Below, in pieces: positions 42,316 to 56,648 of a DNA stretch of 64,000 nt; position 1 is the first letter of the stretch; the number at the start of each line of letters is the position of its first letter. The translations under genes and the position numbers were made by a program. Location of the stretch: NCBI GenBank assembly GCA_028673005.1, contig CM054114.1, forward strand, positions 24,581,369 through 24,645,368, in the 5' to 3' direction. This DNA comes from Tanypteryx hageni. Its lineage: Eukaryota; Arthropoda; Insecta; Odonata; Petaluridae. The notes under the pieces were generated by a model. That model worked only from the letters and a program-made list of their open reading frames with translations. It had not been told where the DNA came from and made no database searches.

Positions 42316-45285
42316 CCTAGGTACTGCCGACCCTCAAGAGAATCATATTTACTGCCGCCCCTTAAGAGAATCCTAGGTACTGCCGCGTTTTTAAGAGAAT
42401 ACTATGTACTACCGCCCCTTAAGAGAATCCTAGGTACTGCCGCCCCTAAAGAGAATCCTAGGTACCGCCGCCCCTTAAGAGAATCCTAGGTACTGCCGAC
42501 CCTTAAGAGAATCCCAGGTACTGTCGCCCCTTAAGAGAATCCTAGTTACTGCCGGCCCTTAAGAGAATCCTAGGTACTGCAGCCCCTTAAGAGAATCCTA
42601 GGTACTGCCGCCCCTTAAGAGAATCCTAGTTACTGACGCCCCTTAAGAGAATCCTAGGTACTGCCGCCCCTTAAGAGAATCCTTGGTACTGCCGCCCCTT
42701 AAGAGAATCCCAGGTACTTTCGCCCCTTAAGAGAATCCTAGTTACTGCAGCCCCTTAAGAGAATCCTAGGTACTGCCGCCCCTTAAGAGAATCCTAGTTA
42801 CTGACGCCCCTTAAGAGAATCCTAGGTACTGCCGCCCCTTAAGAGAATCCTTGGTACTGCCGCCCCTTAAGAGAATCCCAGGTACTGTCGCCCCTTAAGA
42901 GAATCCTAGTTACTGCCGCCCCTTAAGAGAATCCTAGGTACTGCCGCCCCTTAAGAGTATCCCAGTTACTGCCGCCCCTTAAGAGTATCCTAGGTACTGC
43001 CGCCCCTTAAGAGAATCCTAGGTACCGCCGCCCCTTAAGAGAATCCTAGGTACTGCCGCCCCTTAAGAGAATCCCAGGTACTGTCGCCCCTTAAGAGAAT
43101 CCTAGTTACTGCCGCCCCTTAAGAGAATCCTAGGTACTGCAGCCCCTTAAGAGAATCCTAGGTACTGTCGCCCCTTAAGAGAATCCTAGTTACTGCCGCC
43201 CCTTAAGAGAATCCTAGGTACTGCCGCCCCTTAAGAGATTCCTTGGTACTGCCGCCCCTTAAGAGAATCCCAGGTACTGTCGCCCCTTAAGAGAATCCTA
43301 GTTACTGCCGCCCCTTAAGAGAATCCTAGGTACTGCCGCCCCTTAAGAGAATCCCAGTTACTGCCGCCCCTTAAGAGAATCCCAGTTACTGCCGCCCCTT
43401 AAGAGAATCCTAGTGACTGCCGCCCCTTATGAGAATCCTAGGTACTGCAGCCCCTTAAGAGAATCCTAGTTACTGCAGCCCCTTAAGAGAATCCTAGGTA
43501 CTGCCGCCCCTTAAGAGAATCCTAGTTACTGACGCCCCTTAAGAGAATCCTAGGTACTGCCGCCCCTCAAGAGAATCCTTGGTACTGCCGCCCCTTAAGA
43601 GAATCCCAGGTACTGTCGCCCCTTAAGAGAATCCTAGTTACTGCCGCCCCTTAAGAGAATCCTAGGTACTGCCGCCCCTTAAGAGAATCCCAGTTACTGC
43701 CGCCCCTTAAGAGAATCCTAGGTACTGCCGCCCCTTAAGAGAATCCTAGGTACCGCCGCCCCTTAAGAGAATCCTAGGTACTGCCGCCCCTTAAGAGAAT
43801 CCCAGGTACTGTCGCCCCTTAAGAGAATCCTAGTTACTGCCGCCCCTTAAGAGAATCCTAGGTACTGCAGCCCCTTAAGAGAATCCTAGGTACTGTCGCC
43901 CCTTAAGAGTATCCTAGTTACTGCCGCCCCTTAAGAGAATCCTAGGTACTGCCGCCCCTTAAGAGATTCCTTGGTACTGCCGCCCCTTAAGAGAATCCCA
44001 GGTACTGTCGCCCCTTAAGAGAATCCTAGTTACTGCCGCCCCTTAAGAGAATCCTAGGTACTGCCGCCCCTTAAGAGAATCCCAGTTACTGCCGCCCCTT
44101 AAGAGAATCCCAGTTACTGCCGCCCCTTAAGAGAATCCTAGTGACTGCCGCCCCTTATGAGAATCCTAGGTACTGCAGCCCCTTAAGAGAATCCTAGTTA
44201 CTGCAGCCCCTTAAGAGAATCCTAGGTACTGCCGCCCCTTAAGAGAATCCTAGTTACTGACGCCCCTTAAGAGAATCCTAGGTACTGCCGCCCCTCAAGA
44301 GAATCCTTGGTACTGCCGCCCCTTAAGAGAATCCCAGGTACTGTCGCCCCTTAAGAGAATCCTAGTTACTGCCGCCCCTTAAGAGAATCCTAGGTACTGC
44401 CGCCCCTTAAGAGAATCCCAGTTACTGCCGCCCCTTAAGAGAATCCTAGGTACTGCCGCCCCTTAAGAGAATCCTAGGTACCGCCGCCCCTTAAGAGAAT
44501 CCTAGGTACTGCCGCCCCTTAAGAGAATCCCAGGTACTGTCGCCCCTTAAGAGAATCCTAGTTACTGCCGCCCCTTAAGAGAATCCTAGGTACTGCAGCC
44601 CCTTAAGAGAATCCTAGGTACTGTCGCCCCTTAAGAGTATCCTAGTTACTGCCGCCCCTTAAGAGAATCCTAGGTACTGCCGCCCCTTAAGAGATTCCTT
44701 GGTACTGCCGCCCCTTAAGAGAATCCCAGGTACTGTCGCCCCTTAAGAGAATCCTAGTTACTGCCGCCCCTTAAGAGAATCCTAGGTACTGCCGCCCCTT
44801 AAGAGAATCCCAGTTACTGCCGCCCCTTAAGAGAATCCCAGTTACTGCCGCCCCTTAAGAGAATCCTAGTGACTGCCGCCCCTTATGAGAATCCTAGGTA
44901 CTGCAGCCCTTTAAGAGAATCCTAGGTACTGCCGCCCCTTAAGAGAATCCTAGGTACTGCCGCCCCTTAAGAGAATCCTAGGTACTGCAGCCCCTTAAGA
45001 GAATCCCATTTACTGCCGCCCCTTAAGAGAATCCTAGGTACTGCCGCCCCTTAAGAGAATCCTAGGTACTGCCGCCCCTTAAGAGAATTCTAGGTACAGC
45101 CGCCCCTTAAGAGAATCCTAGGTACTGCCGCCCCTTAAGAGAATCCTAGGTACTGCCGCCCCTTAAGAGAATCCTAGGTACTGCCGCCTTTTTAAGAGAA
45201 TACTATGTACTACCTCCCCTTAAGAGAATCCTAGGTACTGCCGCCCCTAAAGAGAATCCTAGGTACCGCCGCCCCTTAAGAGAAT
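42316..45285. repeat. 28-bp satellite array, block 12, with 728-bp internal duplication
   Basis: 2,970 bp, 106 monomers. Markers CCCCTCAAGAG (43563 and 44291) and GAGTATCCTAG (near 43908 and 44636) recur 728 bp apart, 26 monomers. Block 13 has one copy of this unit and is exactly 728 bp shorter. Confidence 0.96.
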
Positions 45286-46298
45286 TAAATATAATACCTA
45301 CATAATATAAAAAACTAAAAATACGCTTTAATCCATATCCACCTAATTTTAATAAAACCCCTGCTAAAATTATAGAACCAGATACAGGGGCTTCAACATG
45401 AGACTTAGGTAATCATAAATGAAAAATGAACATAGGTATTTTTACTAAAAAAGCAAAAATTAAAGAAATATATAAATAAAAACTAAAATTAAATTGTTGA
45501 ATAGAAAAAAACATAAAAATATTTCATGTATCAAAAGAATAATAAATATTAAAGATAGAAATTAATAAGGGTAATGAAGCAAATAAAGTATAAAACAACA
45601 AATAAATTCCTGCTTGTATACGTTCAGGTTGATAACCTCAACCTAAAATCAAAAAGAATGTGGGAATTAATGATCTTTCAAAAAAGAAATAAAATATAAA
45701 AAGTCTATTTCTTATAAAAGTTAATATTAAAAATATCAACAAAAAAATATTTGTTAATATAAATAAAATAATAAAATTTTTATTTATATAATAGATATTA
45801 TAGCCAATAACATTAAACAACAAATCCAAAATCTAAGTAAAATTAATCCATATCTTAAAACATCCTCACCCAAATAATAACCCATATTACAAAAATAAGA
45901 AGTTATATATCCTTCAACCAAAAAAAGGAAAGAACCTAAAAACAATAAACAAACTATATTTCAATAACTAGCTAAAAAGGACAAGGGGATCAAAAAGATT
46001 ACAAACAAAATAAATTTTAACATTGAAGTATATTAAAAGCACTAAAATAATCATTACCATAAGTACCAATTATTGAAACCAAAATAGAAAGACCTAAAGC
46101 ACCCTCACAAACACCAAAATTCAAAAAATATATTAAAAAATATAAATCATAAAATTCCCATAAAAGAATAAAAAACAAGAAATAAAATAAACTAAGAACA
46201 ATAAATTCCAATCTTAATAAAGTTGAAAGTAAGTGTTTACGCTTAGAAATGAAAGCCCAAACTCCCCCTCCAGCAAGCACAAAAAAAAACAAAATAAT
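45286..46298 (-). pseudogene. nad4/nad4L: nad4 fragment and full nad4L, copy 11
   Basis: Same states as copy 10 without its private base. The central frame is 45638-45829. Confidence 0.92.
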
Positions 46299-46466
46299 AA
46301 AAGGTTAACATTAGTTTCAGTAGTTTATAAAAACATTGGTCTTGTAAACCAAAATAGGGATATTAAATCCCCTAAAACTCTTAATATTTAATTATTAATC
46401 AGAGAAGAACTCCATACAATCATCATTAATCTCCAAAATTAATATCTTAATTAAACTATTCTCTGT

Positions 46467-47147
46467 ATCAGACAAATTCTTTATATATTTCTAGCAGCAT
46501 TAAATAATTTTCTATTTACTAAAATAAATCACCCTATAAATATAGGTATTATTTTACTATTACAAACATTATTAATATGTTTAGTAACAGGTTGTATATC
46601 CCAAACAGCCTGATTTTCATATATTTTATTTCTTGTTTTTTTGGGTGGCATACTAGTTCTTTTTATTTATATAACAAGAATTGCTTCAAATGAAATTTTT
46701 CAAAAAAGAAATTATTTATTATTATATATATTATTTTCAACAATTTCTTTTATTATTTTATTATTTATTTTATTTATAGATCCTGTAATAACATCTTTTA
46801 ATAGAACTGGTGAAACTTTATCATTTATAAGAATTATTTTAATTGTTATCACCACTGTAATTATATCAATTTCATCTTTTATTTCCAAAAAATCCGTAAT
46901 TGACCGAGAAAAAATATCTCCATTTGAATGCGGATTTGATCCATTTACAACTGCAGGAATTCCCTTCTCTTTACGATTCTTCTTAATTGCAGTAATCTTC
47001 TTAATTTTTAATGTAGAAATTGCCTTATTATTACCAATAATAATAGTAATATAAGAATATCAAATATCAAAACTTGAATATGAATTTCAAGAATCTTTTT
47101 TATTATTTTATTACTGGGATTATATCATGAATGAAATTGTACAATTG
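46467..47147 (+). pseudogene. nad6/nad3: nad6-nad3 fusion, copy 11
   Basis: Majority sequence, open over 46641-47054, with no private protein change seen. Confidence 0.92.
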
Positions 47148-47272
47148 TATCCTGTGGCGTCTGTGTTGCAGTATCACTTCCAAACTCACTATAATCTACT
47201 GATAACGGCGAAAAGTTATAAACAGAAATTTCAGTTACTCAATCTAAAATTACAGCTTATTTTGTGAACTGA

Positions 47273-49514
47273 CCTAGGTACTGCCGACCCTCAAGAGAAT
47301 CATATTTACTGCCGCCCCTTAAGAGAATCCTAGGTACTGCCGCGTTTTTAAGAGAATACTATGTACTACCGCCCCTTAAGAGAATCCTAGGTACTGCCGC
47401 CCCTAAAGAGAATCCTAGGTACCGCCGCCCCTTAAGAGAATCCTAGGTACTGCCGACCCTTAAGAGAATCCCAGGTACTGTCGCCCCTTAAGAGAATCCT
47501 AGTTACTGCCGGCCCTTAAGAGAATCCTAGGTACTGCAGCCCCTTAAGAGAATCCTAGGTACTGCCGCCCCTTAAGAGAATCCTAGTTACTGACGCCCCT
47601 TAAGAGAATCCTAGGTACTGCCGCCCCTTAAGAGAATCCTTGGTACTGCCGCCCCTTAAGAGAATCCCAGGTACTTTCGCCCCTTAAGAGAATCCTAGTT
47701 ACTGCAGCCCCTTAAGAGAATCCTAGGTACTGCCGCCCCTTAAGAGAATCCTAGTTACTGACGCCCCTTAAGAGAATCCTAGGTACTGCCGCCCCTTAAG
47801 AGAATCCTTGGTACTGCCGCCCCTTAAGAGAATCCCAGGTACTGTCGCCCCTTAAGAGAATCCTAGTTACTGCCGCCCCTTAAGAGAATCCTAGGTACTG
47901 CCGCCCCTTAAGAGTATCCCAGTTACTGCCGCCCCTTAAGAGAATCCTAGGTACTGCCGCCCCTTAAGAGAATCCTAGGTACCGCCGCCCCTTAAGAGAA
48001 TCCTAGGTACTGCCGCCCCTTAAGAGAATCCCAGGTACTGTCGCCCCTTAAGAGAATCCTAGTTACTGCCGCCCCTTAAGAGAATCCTAGGTACTGCAGC
48101 CCCTTAAGAGAATCCTAGGTACTGTCGCCCCTTAAGAGAATCCTAGTTACTGCCGCCCCTTAAGAGAATCCTAGGTACTGCCGCCCCTTAAGAGATTCCT
48201 TGGTACTGCCGCCCCTTAAGAGAATCCCAGGTACTGTCGCCCCTTAAGAGAATCCTAGTTACTGCCGCCCCTTAAGAGAATCCTAGGTACTGCCGCCCCT
48301 TAAGAGAATCCCAGTTACTGCCGCCCCTTAAGAGAATCCCAGTTACTGCCGCCCCTTAAGAGAATCCTAGTGACTGCCGCCCCTTATGAGAATCCTAGGT
48401 ACTGCAGCCCCTTAAGAGAATCCTAGTTACTGCAGCCCCTTAAGAGAATCCTAGGTACTGCCGCCCCTTAAGAGAATCCTAGTTACTGACGCCCCTTAAG
48501 AGAATCCTAGGTACTGCCGCCCCTCAAGAGAATCCTTGGTACTGCCGCCCCTTAAGAGAATCCCAGGTACTGTCGCCCCTTAAGAGAATCCTAGTTACTG
48601 CCGCCCCTTAAGAGAATCCTAGGTACTGCCGCCCCTTAAGAGAATCCCAGTTTCTGCCGCCCCTTAAGAGAATCCTAGGTACTGCCGCCCCTTAAGAGAA
48701 TCCTAGGTACCGCCGCCCCTTAAGAGAATCCTAGGTACTGCCGCCCCTTAAGAGAATCCCAGGTACTGTCGCCCCTTAAGAGAATCCTAGTTACTGCCGC
48801 CCCTTAAGAGAATCCTAGGTACTGCAGCCCCTTAAGAGAATCCTAGGTACTGTCGCCCCTTAAGAGAATCCTAGTTACTGCCGCCCCTTAAGAGAATCCT
48901 AGGTACTGCCGCCCCTTAAGAGATTCCTTGGTACTGCCGCCCCTTAAGAGAATCCCAGGTACTGTCGCCCCTTAAGAGAATCCTAGTTACTGCCGCCCCT
49001 TAAGAGAATCCTAGGTACTGCCGCCCCTTAAGAGAATCCCAGTTACTGCCGCCCCTTAAGAGAATCCCAGTTACTGCCGCCCCTTAAGAGAATCCTAGTG
49101 ACTGCCGCCCCTTATGAGAATCCTAGGTACTGCAGCCCTTTAAGAGAATCCTAGGTACTGCCGCCCCTTAAGAGAATCCTAGGTACTGCCGCCCCTTAAG
49201 AGAATCCTAGGTACTGCAGCCCCTTAAGAGAATCCCATTTACTGCCGCCCCTTAAGAGAATCCTAGGTACTGCCGCCCCTTAAGAGAATCCTAGGTACTG
49301 CCGCCCCTTAAGAGAATTCTAGGTACAGCCGCCCCTTAAGAGAATCCTAGGTACTGCCGCCCCTTAAGAGAATCCTAGGTACTGCCGCCCCTTAAGAGAA
49401 TCCTAGGTACTGCCGCCTTTTTAAGAGAATACTATGTACTACCTCCCCTTAAGAGAATCCTAGGTACTGCCGCCCCTAAAGAGAATCCTAGGTACCGCCG
49501 CCCCTTAAGAGAAT
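47273..49514. repeat. 28-bp satellite array, block 13
   Basis: 2,242 bp, 80 monomers. Same order of variants as block 12 with a single 728-bp unit; CCCCTCAAGAG is near 48521. Confidence 0.97.
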
Positions 49515-50528
49515 TAAATATAATACCTACATAATATAAAAAACTAAAAATACGCTTTAATCCATATCCACCTAATTTTAATAAAACCCCTGCTAAAATT
49601 ATAGAACCAGATACAGGGGCTTCAACATGAGACTTAGGTAATCATAAATGAAAAATGAACATAGGTATTTTTACTAAAAAAGCAAAAATTAAAGAAATAT
49701 ATAAATAAAAACTAAAATTAAATTGTTGAATAGAAAAAAACATAAAAATATTTCATGTATCAAAAGAATAATAAATATTAAAGATAGAAATTAATAAGGG
49801 TAATGAAGCAAATAAAGTATAAAACAACAAATAAATTCCTGCTTGTATACGTTCAGGTTGATAACCTCAACCTAAAATCAAAAAGAATGTGGGAATTAAT
49901 GATCTTTCAAAAAAGAAATAAAATATAAAAAGTCTATTTCTTATAAAAGTTAATATTAAAAATATCAACAAAAAAATATTTGTTAATATAAATAAAATAA
50001 TAAAATTTTTATTTATATAATAGATATTATAGCCAATAACATTAAACAACAAATCCAAAATCTAAGTAAAATTAATCCATATCTTAAAACATCCTCACCC
50101 AAATAATAACCCATATTACAAAAATAAGAAGTTATATATCCTTCAACCAAAAAAAGGAAAGAACCTAAAAACAATAAACAAACTATATTTCAATAACTAG
50201 CTAAAAAGGACAAGGGGATCAAAAAGATTACAAACAAAATAAATTTTAACATTGAAGTATATTAAAAGCACTAAAATAATCATTACCATAAGTACCAATT
50301 ATTGAAACCAAAATAGAAAGACCTAAAGCACCCTCACAAACACCAAAATTCAAAAAATATATTAAAAAATATAAATCATAAAATTCCCATAAAAGAATAA
50401 AAAACAAGAAATAAAATAAACTAAGAACAATAAATTCCAATCTTAATAAAGTTGAAAGTAAGTGTTTACGCTTAGAAATGAAAGCCCAAACTCCCCCTCC
50501 AGCAAGCACAAAAAAAAAACAAAATAAT
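49515..50528 (-). pseudogene. nad4/nad4L: nad4 fragment and nad4L with A-run insertion, copy 12
   Basis: One extra A near 50510-50518 shifts the first codons of nad4L, as in copies 6 and 15. nad4 is as in copy 11, with central frame 49867-50058. Confidence 0.92.
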
Positions 50529-50696
50529 AAAAGGTTAACATTAGTTTCAGTAGTTTATAAAAACATTGGTCTTGTAAACCAAAATAGGGATATTAAATCC
50601 CCTAAAACTCTTAATATTTAATTATTAATCAGAGAAGAACTCCATACAATCATCATTAATCTCCAAAATTAATATCTTAATTAAACTATTCTCTGT

Positions 50697-51375
50697 ATCA
50701 GACAAATTCTTTATATATTTCTAGCAGCATTAAATAATTTTCTATTTACTAAAATAAATCACCCTATAAATATAGGTATTATTTTACTATTACAAACATT
50801 ATTAATGTTTAGTAACAGGTTGTATATCCCAAACAGCCTGATTTTCATATATTTTATTTCTTGTTTTTTTGGGTGGCATACTAGTTCTTTTTATTTATAT
50901 AACAAGAATTGCTTCAAATGAAATTTTTCAAAAAAGAAATTATTTATTATTATATATATTATTTTCAACAATTTCTTTTATTATTTTATTATTTATTTTA
51001 TTTATAGATCCTGTAATAACATCTTTTAATAGAACTGGTGAAACTTTATCATTTATAAGAATTATTTTAATTGTTATCACCACTGTAATTATATCAATTT
51101 CATCTTTTATTTCCAAAAAATCCGTAATTGACCGAGAAAAAATATCTCCATTTGAATGCGGATTTGATCCATTTACAACTGCAGGAATTCCCTTCTCTTT
51201 ACGATTCTTCTTAATTGCAGTAATCTTCTTAATTTTTAATGTAGAAATTGCCTTATTATTACCAATAATAATAGTAATATAAGAATATCAAATATCAAAA
51301 CTTGAATATGAATTTCAAGAATCTTTTTTATTATTTTATTACTGGGATTATATCATGAATGAAATTGTACAATTG
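50697..51375 (+). pseudogene. nad6/nad3: nad6-nad3 fusion, copy 12, private 2-bp deletion
   Basis: Loss of AT near 50805 (TTAATGTTTAG for TTAATATGTTTAG) adds a nad6 frameshift seen in no other copy. The downstream frame 50869-51282 is unchanged. Confidence 0.92.
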
Positions 51376-51500
51376 TATCCTGTGGCGTCTGTGTTGCAGT
51401 ATCACTTCCAAACTCACTATAATCTACTGATAACGGCGAAAAGTTATAAACAGAAATTTCAGTTACTCAATCTAAAATTACAGCTTATTTTGTGAACTGA

Positions 51501-54500
51501 CCTAGGTACTGCCGACCCTCAAGAGAATCATATTTACTGCCGCCCCTTAAGAGAATCCTAGGTACTGCCGCGTTTTTAAGAGAATACTATGTACTACCGC
51601 CCCTTAAGAGAATCCTAGGTACTGCCGCCCCTAAAGAGAATCCTAGGTACCGCCGCCCCTTAAGAGAATCCTAGGTACTGCCGACCCTTAAGAGAATCCC
51701 AGGTACTGTCGCCCCTTAAGAGAATCCTAGTTACTGCCGGCCCTTAAGAGAATCCTAGGTACTGCAGCCCCTTAAGAGAATCCTAGGTACTGCCGCCCCT
51801 TAAGAGAATCCTAGTTACTGACGCCCCTTAAGAGAATCCTAGGTACTGCCGCCCCTTAAGAGAATCCTTGGTACTGCCGCCCCTTAAGAGAATCCCAGGT
51901 ACTTTCGCCCCTTAAGAGAATCCTAGTTACTGCAGCCCCTTAAGAGAATCCTAGGTCATGCCGCCCCTTAAGAGAATCCTAGTTACTGACGCCCCTTAAG
52001 AGAATCCTAGGTACTGCCGCCCCTTAAGAGAATCCTTGGTACTGCCGCCCCTTAAGAGAATCCCAGGTACTGTCGCCCCTTAAGAGAATCCTAGTTACTG
52101 CCGCCCCTTAAGAGAATCCTAGGTACTGACGCCCCTTAAGAGTATCCCAGTTACTGCCGCCCCTTAAGAGAATCCTAGGTACTGCCGCCCCTTAAGAGAA
52201 TCCTAGGTACCGCCGCCCCTTAAGAGAATCCTAGGTACTGCCGCCCCTTAAGAGAATCCCAGGTACTGTCGCCCCTTAAGAGAATCCTAGTTACTGCCGC
52301 CCCTTAAGAGAATCCTAGGTACTGCAGCCCCTTAAGAGAATCCTAGGTACTGTCGCCCCTTAAGAGAATCCTTGTTACTGCCGCCCCTTAAGAGAATCCT
52401 AGGTACTGCCGCCCCTTAAGAGATTCCTTGGTACTGCCGCCCCTTAAGAGAATCCCAGGTACTGTCGCCCCTTAAGAGAATCCTAGTTACTGCCGCCCCT
52501 TAAGAGAATCCTAGGTACTGCCGCCCCTTAAGAGAATCCCAGTTACTGCCGCCCCTTAAGAGAATCCCAGTTACTGCCGCCCCTTAAGAGAATCCTAGTG
52601 ACTGCCGCCCCTTATGAGAATCCTAGGTACTGCAGCCCCTTAAGAGAATCCTAGGTACTGCCGCCCCTTAAGAGAATCCTAGGTACTGCCGCCCCTTAAG
52701 AGAATCCCAGTTACTGCCGCCCCTTAAGAGAATCTTAGGTACTGCCGCCCCTTAAGAGAATCCTAGGTACTGCCGCCCCTTAAGAGAATCCTAGGTACTG
52801 CCGCCCCTTAAGAGAATCCTAGGTACTGCCTCCCCTTAAGAGAATCCCCGTTACTGCCGCCCCTTAATAGAATCCTGGGTACTGCCGCCCCTTAAGAGAA
52901 TCCCAGTTACTGCCGCCCCTTAAGAGAATCCTAGGTACTGCCGCCCCTTAAGAGAATCCTAGGTACTGCCGCCCCTTAAGAGAATCCTAGGTACTGCCGC
53001 CCATTGAGAGAATCCTATGTACTGCCTCCCCTTAAGAGAATCCTATGTACTGCCGCCCCTTAAGAGAATCCTAGGTACTGCCGCCCCTTAAGAGAATCCC
53101 AGTTACTGCCGCCCCTTAAGAGAATCCAAGTTACTGCCGCCCCTTAAGAGAATCCTAGGTACTGCCGCCACTTAAGTGAATCCTGGGTACTGCCGCCCCT
53201 TAAGAGAATCATAGGTACTGCCGCCCCTTAAGAGAATCCTAGGTACTGCCGCCACTTAAGAGAATCCTAGGTACTGCCGCCCCTTAAGAGAATCCTAGGT
53301 ACTGCCGCCCCTTAAGAGAATCCCAGTTACTGCCGCCCCTTAATAGAATCCTAGGTACTGCAGCCCCTTAAGAGAATCCCAGTTACTTCCGCCCCTTAAG
53401 AGAATCCCAGGTACTGCCGCCCCTTAAGAGAATCCTAGGTACTGCCGCCCCTTAAGAGAATCCCCGTTACTGCCGCCCCTTAATAGAATCCTGGGTACTG
53501 CCGCCCCTTAAGAGAATCCTAGTTACTGCCGCCCCTTAAGAGAATCCTAGGTACAGCCGCCCCTTAATAGAATCCTAGGTACTGCCGCCCCTTAAGAGAA
53601 TCCCAGTTACTGCCGCCCCTTAAGAGAATCCTGGTTACTGCCGCCCCTTAAGAGAATCCCAGGTACTGCAGCCCCTTAAGAGAATCCTAGGTACTGCCGC
53701 CCCTTAAGAGAATCCTAGGTACTGCCGCCCCTTAAGAGAATCCTAGGTACTGCCGCCCCTTAAGAGAATCCTAGGTACTGCCGCCCCTTAAGAGAATCCT
53801 AGTTACTGCCGCCCCTTAAGAGAATCTTAGGTACTGCCGCCCCTTAAGAGAATCCTAGGTACTGCCGCCCCTTAAGAGAATCCTTGGTACTGCCGCCCCT
53901 TAAGAGAATCCCAGGTACTGTCGCCCCTTAAGAGAATCCTAGTTACTGCAGCCCCTTAAGAGAATCCTAGGTACTGCCGCCCCTTAAGAGAATCCCAGTT
54001 ACTGCCGCCCCTTAAGAGAATCCCAGTTACTGCCGCCCCTTAAGAGAATCCTAGTGACTGCCGCCCCTTATGAGAATCCTAGGTACTGCAGCCCCTTAAG
54101 AGAATCCTATGTACTGCCGCCCCTTAAGAGAATCCTAGGTACTGCCGCCCCTTAAGAGAATCCTAGGTACTGCCGCCCCTTAAGAGAATCTTAGGTACTG
54201 CCGCCCCTTAAGAGAATCCTAGGTACTGCCGCCCCTTAAGAGAATCCTAGGTACTGCCGCCCCTTAAGAGAATCCTAGGTACTGCCGCCCCTTAAGAGAA
54301 TCCTAGGTACTCCAGCCCCTTAAGAGAATCCCATTTACTGCCGCCCCTTAAGAGAATCCTAGGCACTGCCGCCCCTTAAGAGAATCCTAGGTACTGCAGC
54401 CCCTTAAGAGAATCCCATTTACTGCCGCCCCTTAAGAGAATCCTAGGTACTGCCGCCCCTTAAGAGAATCCTAGGTACTGCAGCCCCTTAAGAGAATCCC

Positions 54501-54778
54501 ATTTACTGCCGCCCCTTAAGAGAATCCTAGGTACTGCCGCCCCTTAAGAGAATCCTAGGTACTGCCGCCCCTTAAGAGAATTCTAGGTACAGCCGCCCCT
54601 TAAGAGAATCCTAGGTACTGCCGCCCCTTAAGAGAATCCTAGGTACTGCCGCCCCTTAAGAGAATCCTAGGTACTGCCGCCTTTTTAAGAGAATACTATG
54701 TACTACCTCCCCTTAAGAGAATCCTAGGTACTGCCGCCCCTAAAGAGAATCCTAGGTACCGCCGCCCCTTAAGAGAAT
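51501..54778. repeat. 28-bp satellite array, block 14
   Basis: 3,278 bp, 117 monomers. It carries the same series of rare variants as block 9 (CCCATTGAGAG near 53000, CCCCGTTACTG, TTAATAGAATCC), with two more monomers overall. An odd monomer GGTCATGCC is near 51956. Confidence 0.97.
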
Positions 54779-55791
54779 TAAATATAATACCTACATAATA
54801 TAAAAAACTAAAAATACGCTTTAATCCATATCCACCTAATTTTAATAAAACCCCTGCTAAAATTATAGAACCAGATACAGGGGCTTCAACATGAGACTTA
54901 GGTAATCATAAATGAAAAATGAACATAGATATTTTTACTAAAAAAGCAAAAATTAAAGAAATATATAAATAAAAACTAAAATTAAATTGTTGAATAGAAA
55001 AAAACATAAAAATATTTCATGTATCAAAAGAATAATAAATATTAAAGATAGAAATTAATAAGGGTAATGAAGCAAATAAAGTATAAAACAACAAATAAAT
55101 TCCTGCTTGTATACGTTCAGGTTGATAACCTCAACCTAAAATCAAAAAGAATGTGGGAATTAATGATCTTTCAAAAAAGAAATAAAATATAAAAAGTCTA
55201 TTTCTTATAAAAGTTAATATTAAAAATATCAACAAAAAAATATTTGTTAATATAAATAAAATAATAAAATTTTTATTTATATAATAGATATTATAGCCAA
55301 TAACATTAAACAACAAATCCAAAATCTAAGTAAAATTAATCCATATCTTAAAACATCCTCACCCAAATAATAACCCATATTACAAAAATAAGAAGTTATA
55401 TATCCTTCAACCAAAAAAAGGAAAGAACCTAAAAACAATAAACAAACTATATTTCAATAACTAGCTAAAAAGGACAAGGGGATCAAAAAGATTACAAACA
55501 AAATAAATTTTAACATTGAAGTATATTAAAAGCACTAAAATAATCATTACCATAAGTACCAATTATTGAAACCAAAATAGAAAGACCTAAAGCACCCTCA
55601 CAAACACCAAAATTCAAAAAATATATTAAAAAATATAAATCATAAAATTCCCATAAAAGAATAAAAAACAAGAAATAAAATAAACTAAGAACAATAAATT
55701 CCAATCTTAATAAAGTTGAAAGTAAGTGTTTACGCTTAGAAATGAAAGCCCAAACTCCCCCTCCAGCAAGCACAAAAAAAAACAAAATAAT
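54779..55791 (-). pseudogene. nad4/nad4L: nad4 fragment and full nad4L, copy 13
   Basis: Longer A-run and CTTTAA state. A private substitution ACATAGATAT for ACATAGGTAT is near 54928. The central frame is 55131-55322. Confidence 0.92.
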
Positions 55792-55976
55792 AAAAGGTTA
55801 ACATTAGTTTCAGTAGTTTATAAAATCATTGGTCTTGTAAACCAAAATAGGGATATTAAATCCCCTAAAACTCTTAATATTTAATACCCCCCCCCCATTA
55901 ATTATTAATCAGAGAAGAACTCCATACAATCATCATTAATCTCCAAAATTAATATCTTAATTAAACTATTCTCTGT

Positions 55977-56648
55977 ATCAGACAAATTCTTTATATATTT
56001 CTAGCAGCATTAAATAATTTTCTATTTACTAAAATAAATCACCCTATAAATATAGGTATTATTTTACTATTACAAACATTATTAATATGTTTAGTAACAG
56101 GTTGTATATCCCAAACAGCCTGATTTTCATATATTTTATTTCTTGTTTTTTTGGGTGGCATACTAGTTCTTTTTATTTATATAACAAGAATTGCTTCAAA
56201 TGAAATTTTTCAAAAAAGAAATTATTTATTATTATATATATTATTTTCAACAATTTCTTTTATTATTTTATTATTTATTTTATTTATAGATCCTGTAATA
56301 ACATCTTTTAATAGAACTGGTGAAACTTTATCATTTATAAGAATTATTTTAATTGTTATCACCACCACCATTTCATCTTTTATTTCCAAAAAATCCGTAA
56401 TTGACCGAGAAAAAATATCTCCATTTGAATGCGGATTTGATCCATTTACAACAGCAGGAATTCCCTTCTCTTTACGATTCTTCTTAATTGCAGTAATCTT
56501 CTTAATTTTTAATGTAGAAATTGCCTTATTATTACCAATAATAATAGTAATATAAGAATATCAAATATCAAAACTTGAATATGAATTTCAAGAATCTTTT
56601 TTAGTATTTTATTACTGGGATTATATCATGAATGAAATTGTACAATTG
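55977..56648 (+). pseudogene. nad6/nad3: nad6-nad3 fusion, copy 13
   Basis: A 9-bp in-frame deletion with a small rearrangement (ACCACCACCATTTC near 56360) shortens the first nad3 helix by three residues. The frame 56151-56555 stays open. Confidence 0.92.

Larger units (their letters stand above)
45286..47272 (+). repeat. numt copy 11 (full), poly-C deleted
   Basis: 1,987 bp. Map: nad4 45286-46023 (-), nad4L 46017-46298 (-), trnT 46313-46379 (+), trnP 46400-46465 (-), nad6 from 46467 and nad3 to about 47147 (+), tail 47148-47272. Confidence 0.96.
49515..51500 (+). repeat. numt copy 12 (full), poly-C deleted
   Basis: 1,986 bp. Map: nad4 49515-50252 (-), nad4L 50246-50528 (-), trnT 50543-50609 (+), trnP 50630-50695 (-), nad6 from 50697 and nad3 to about 51375 (+), tail 51376-51500. 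Confidence 0.96.
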
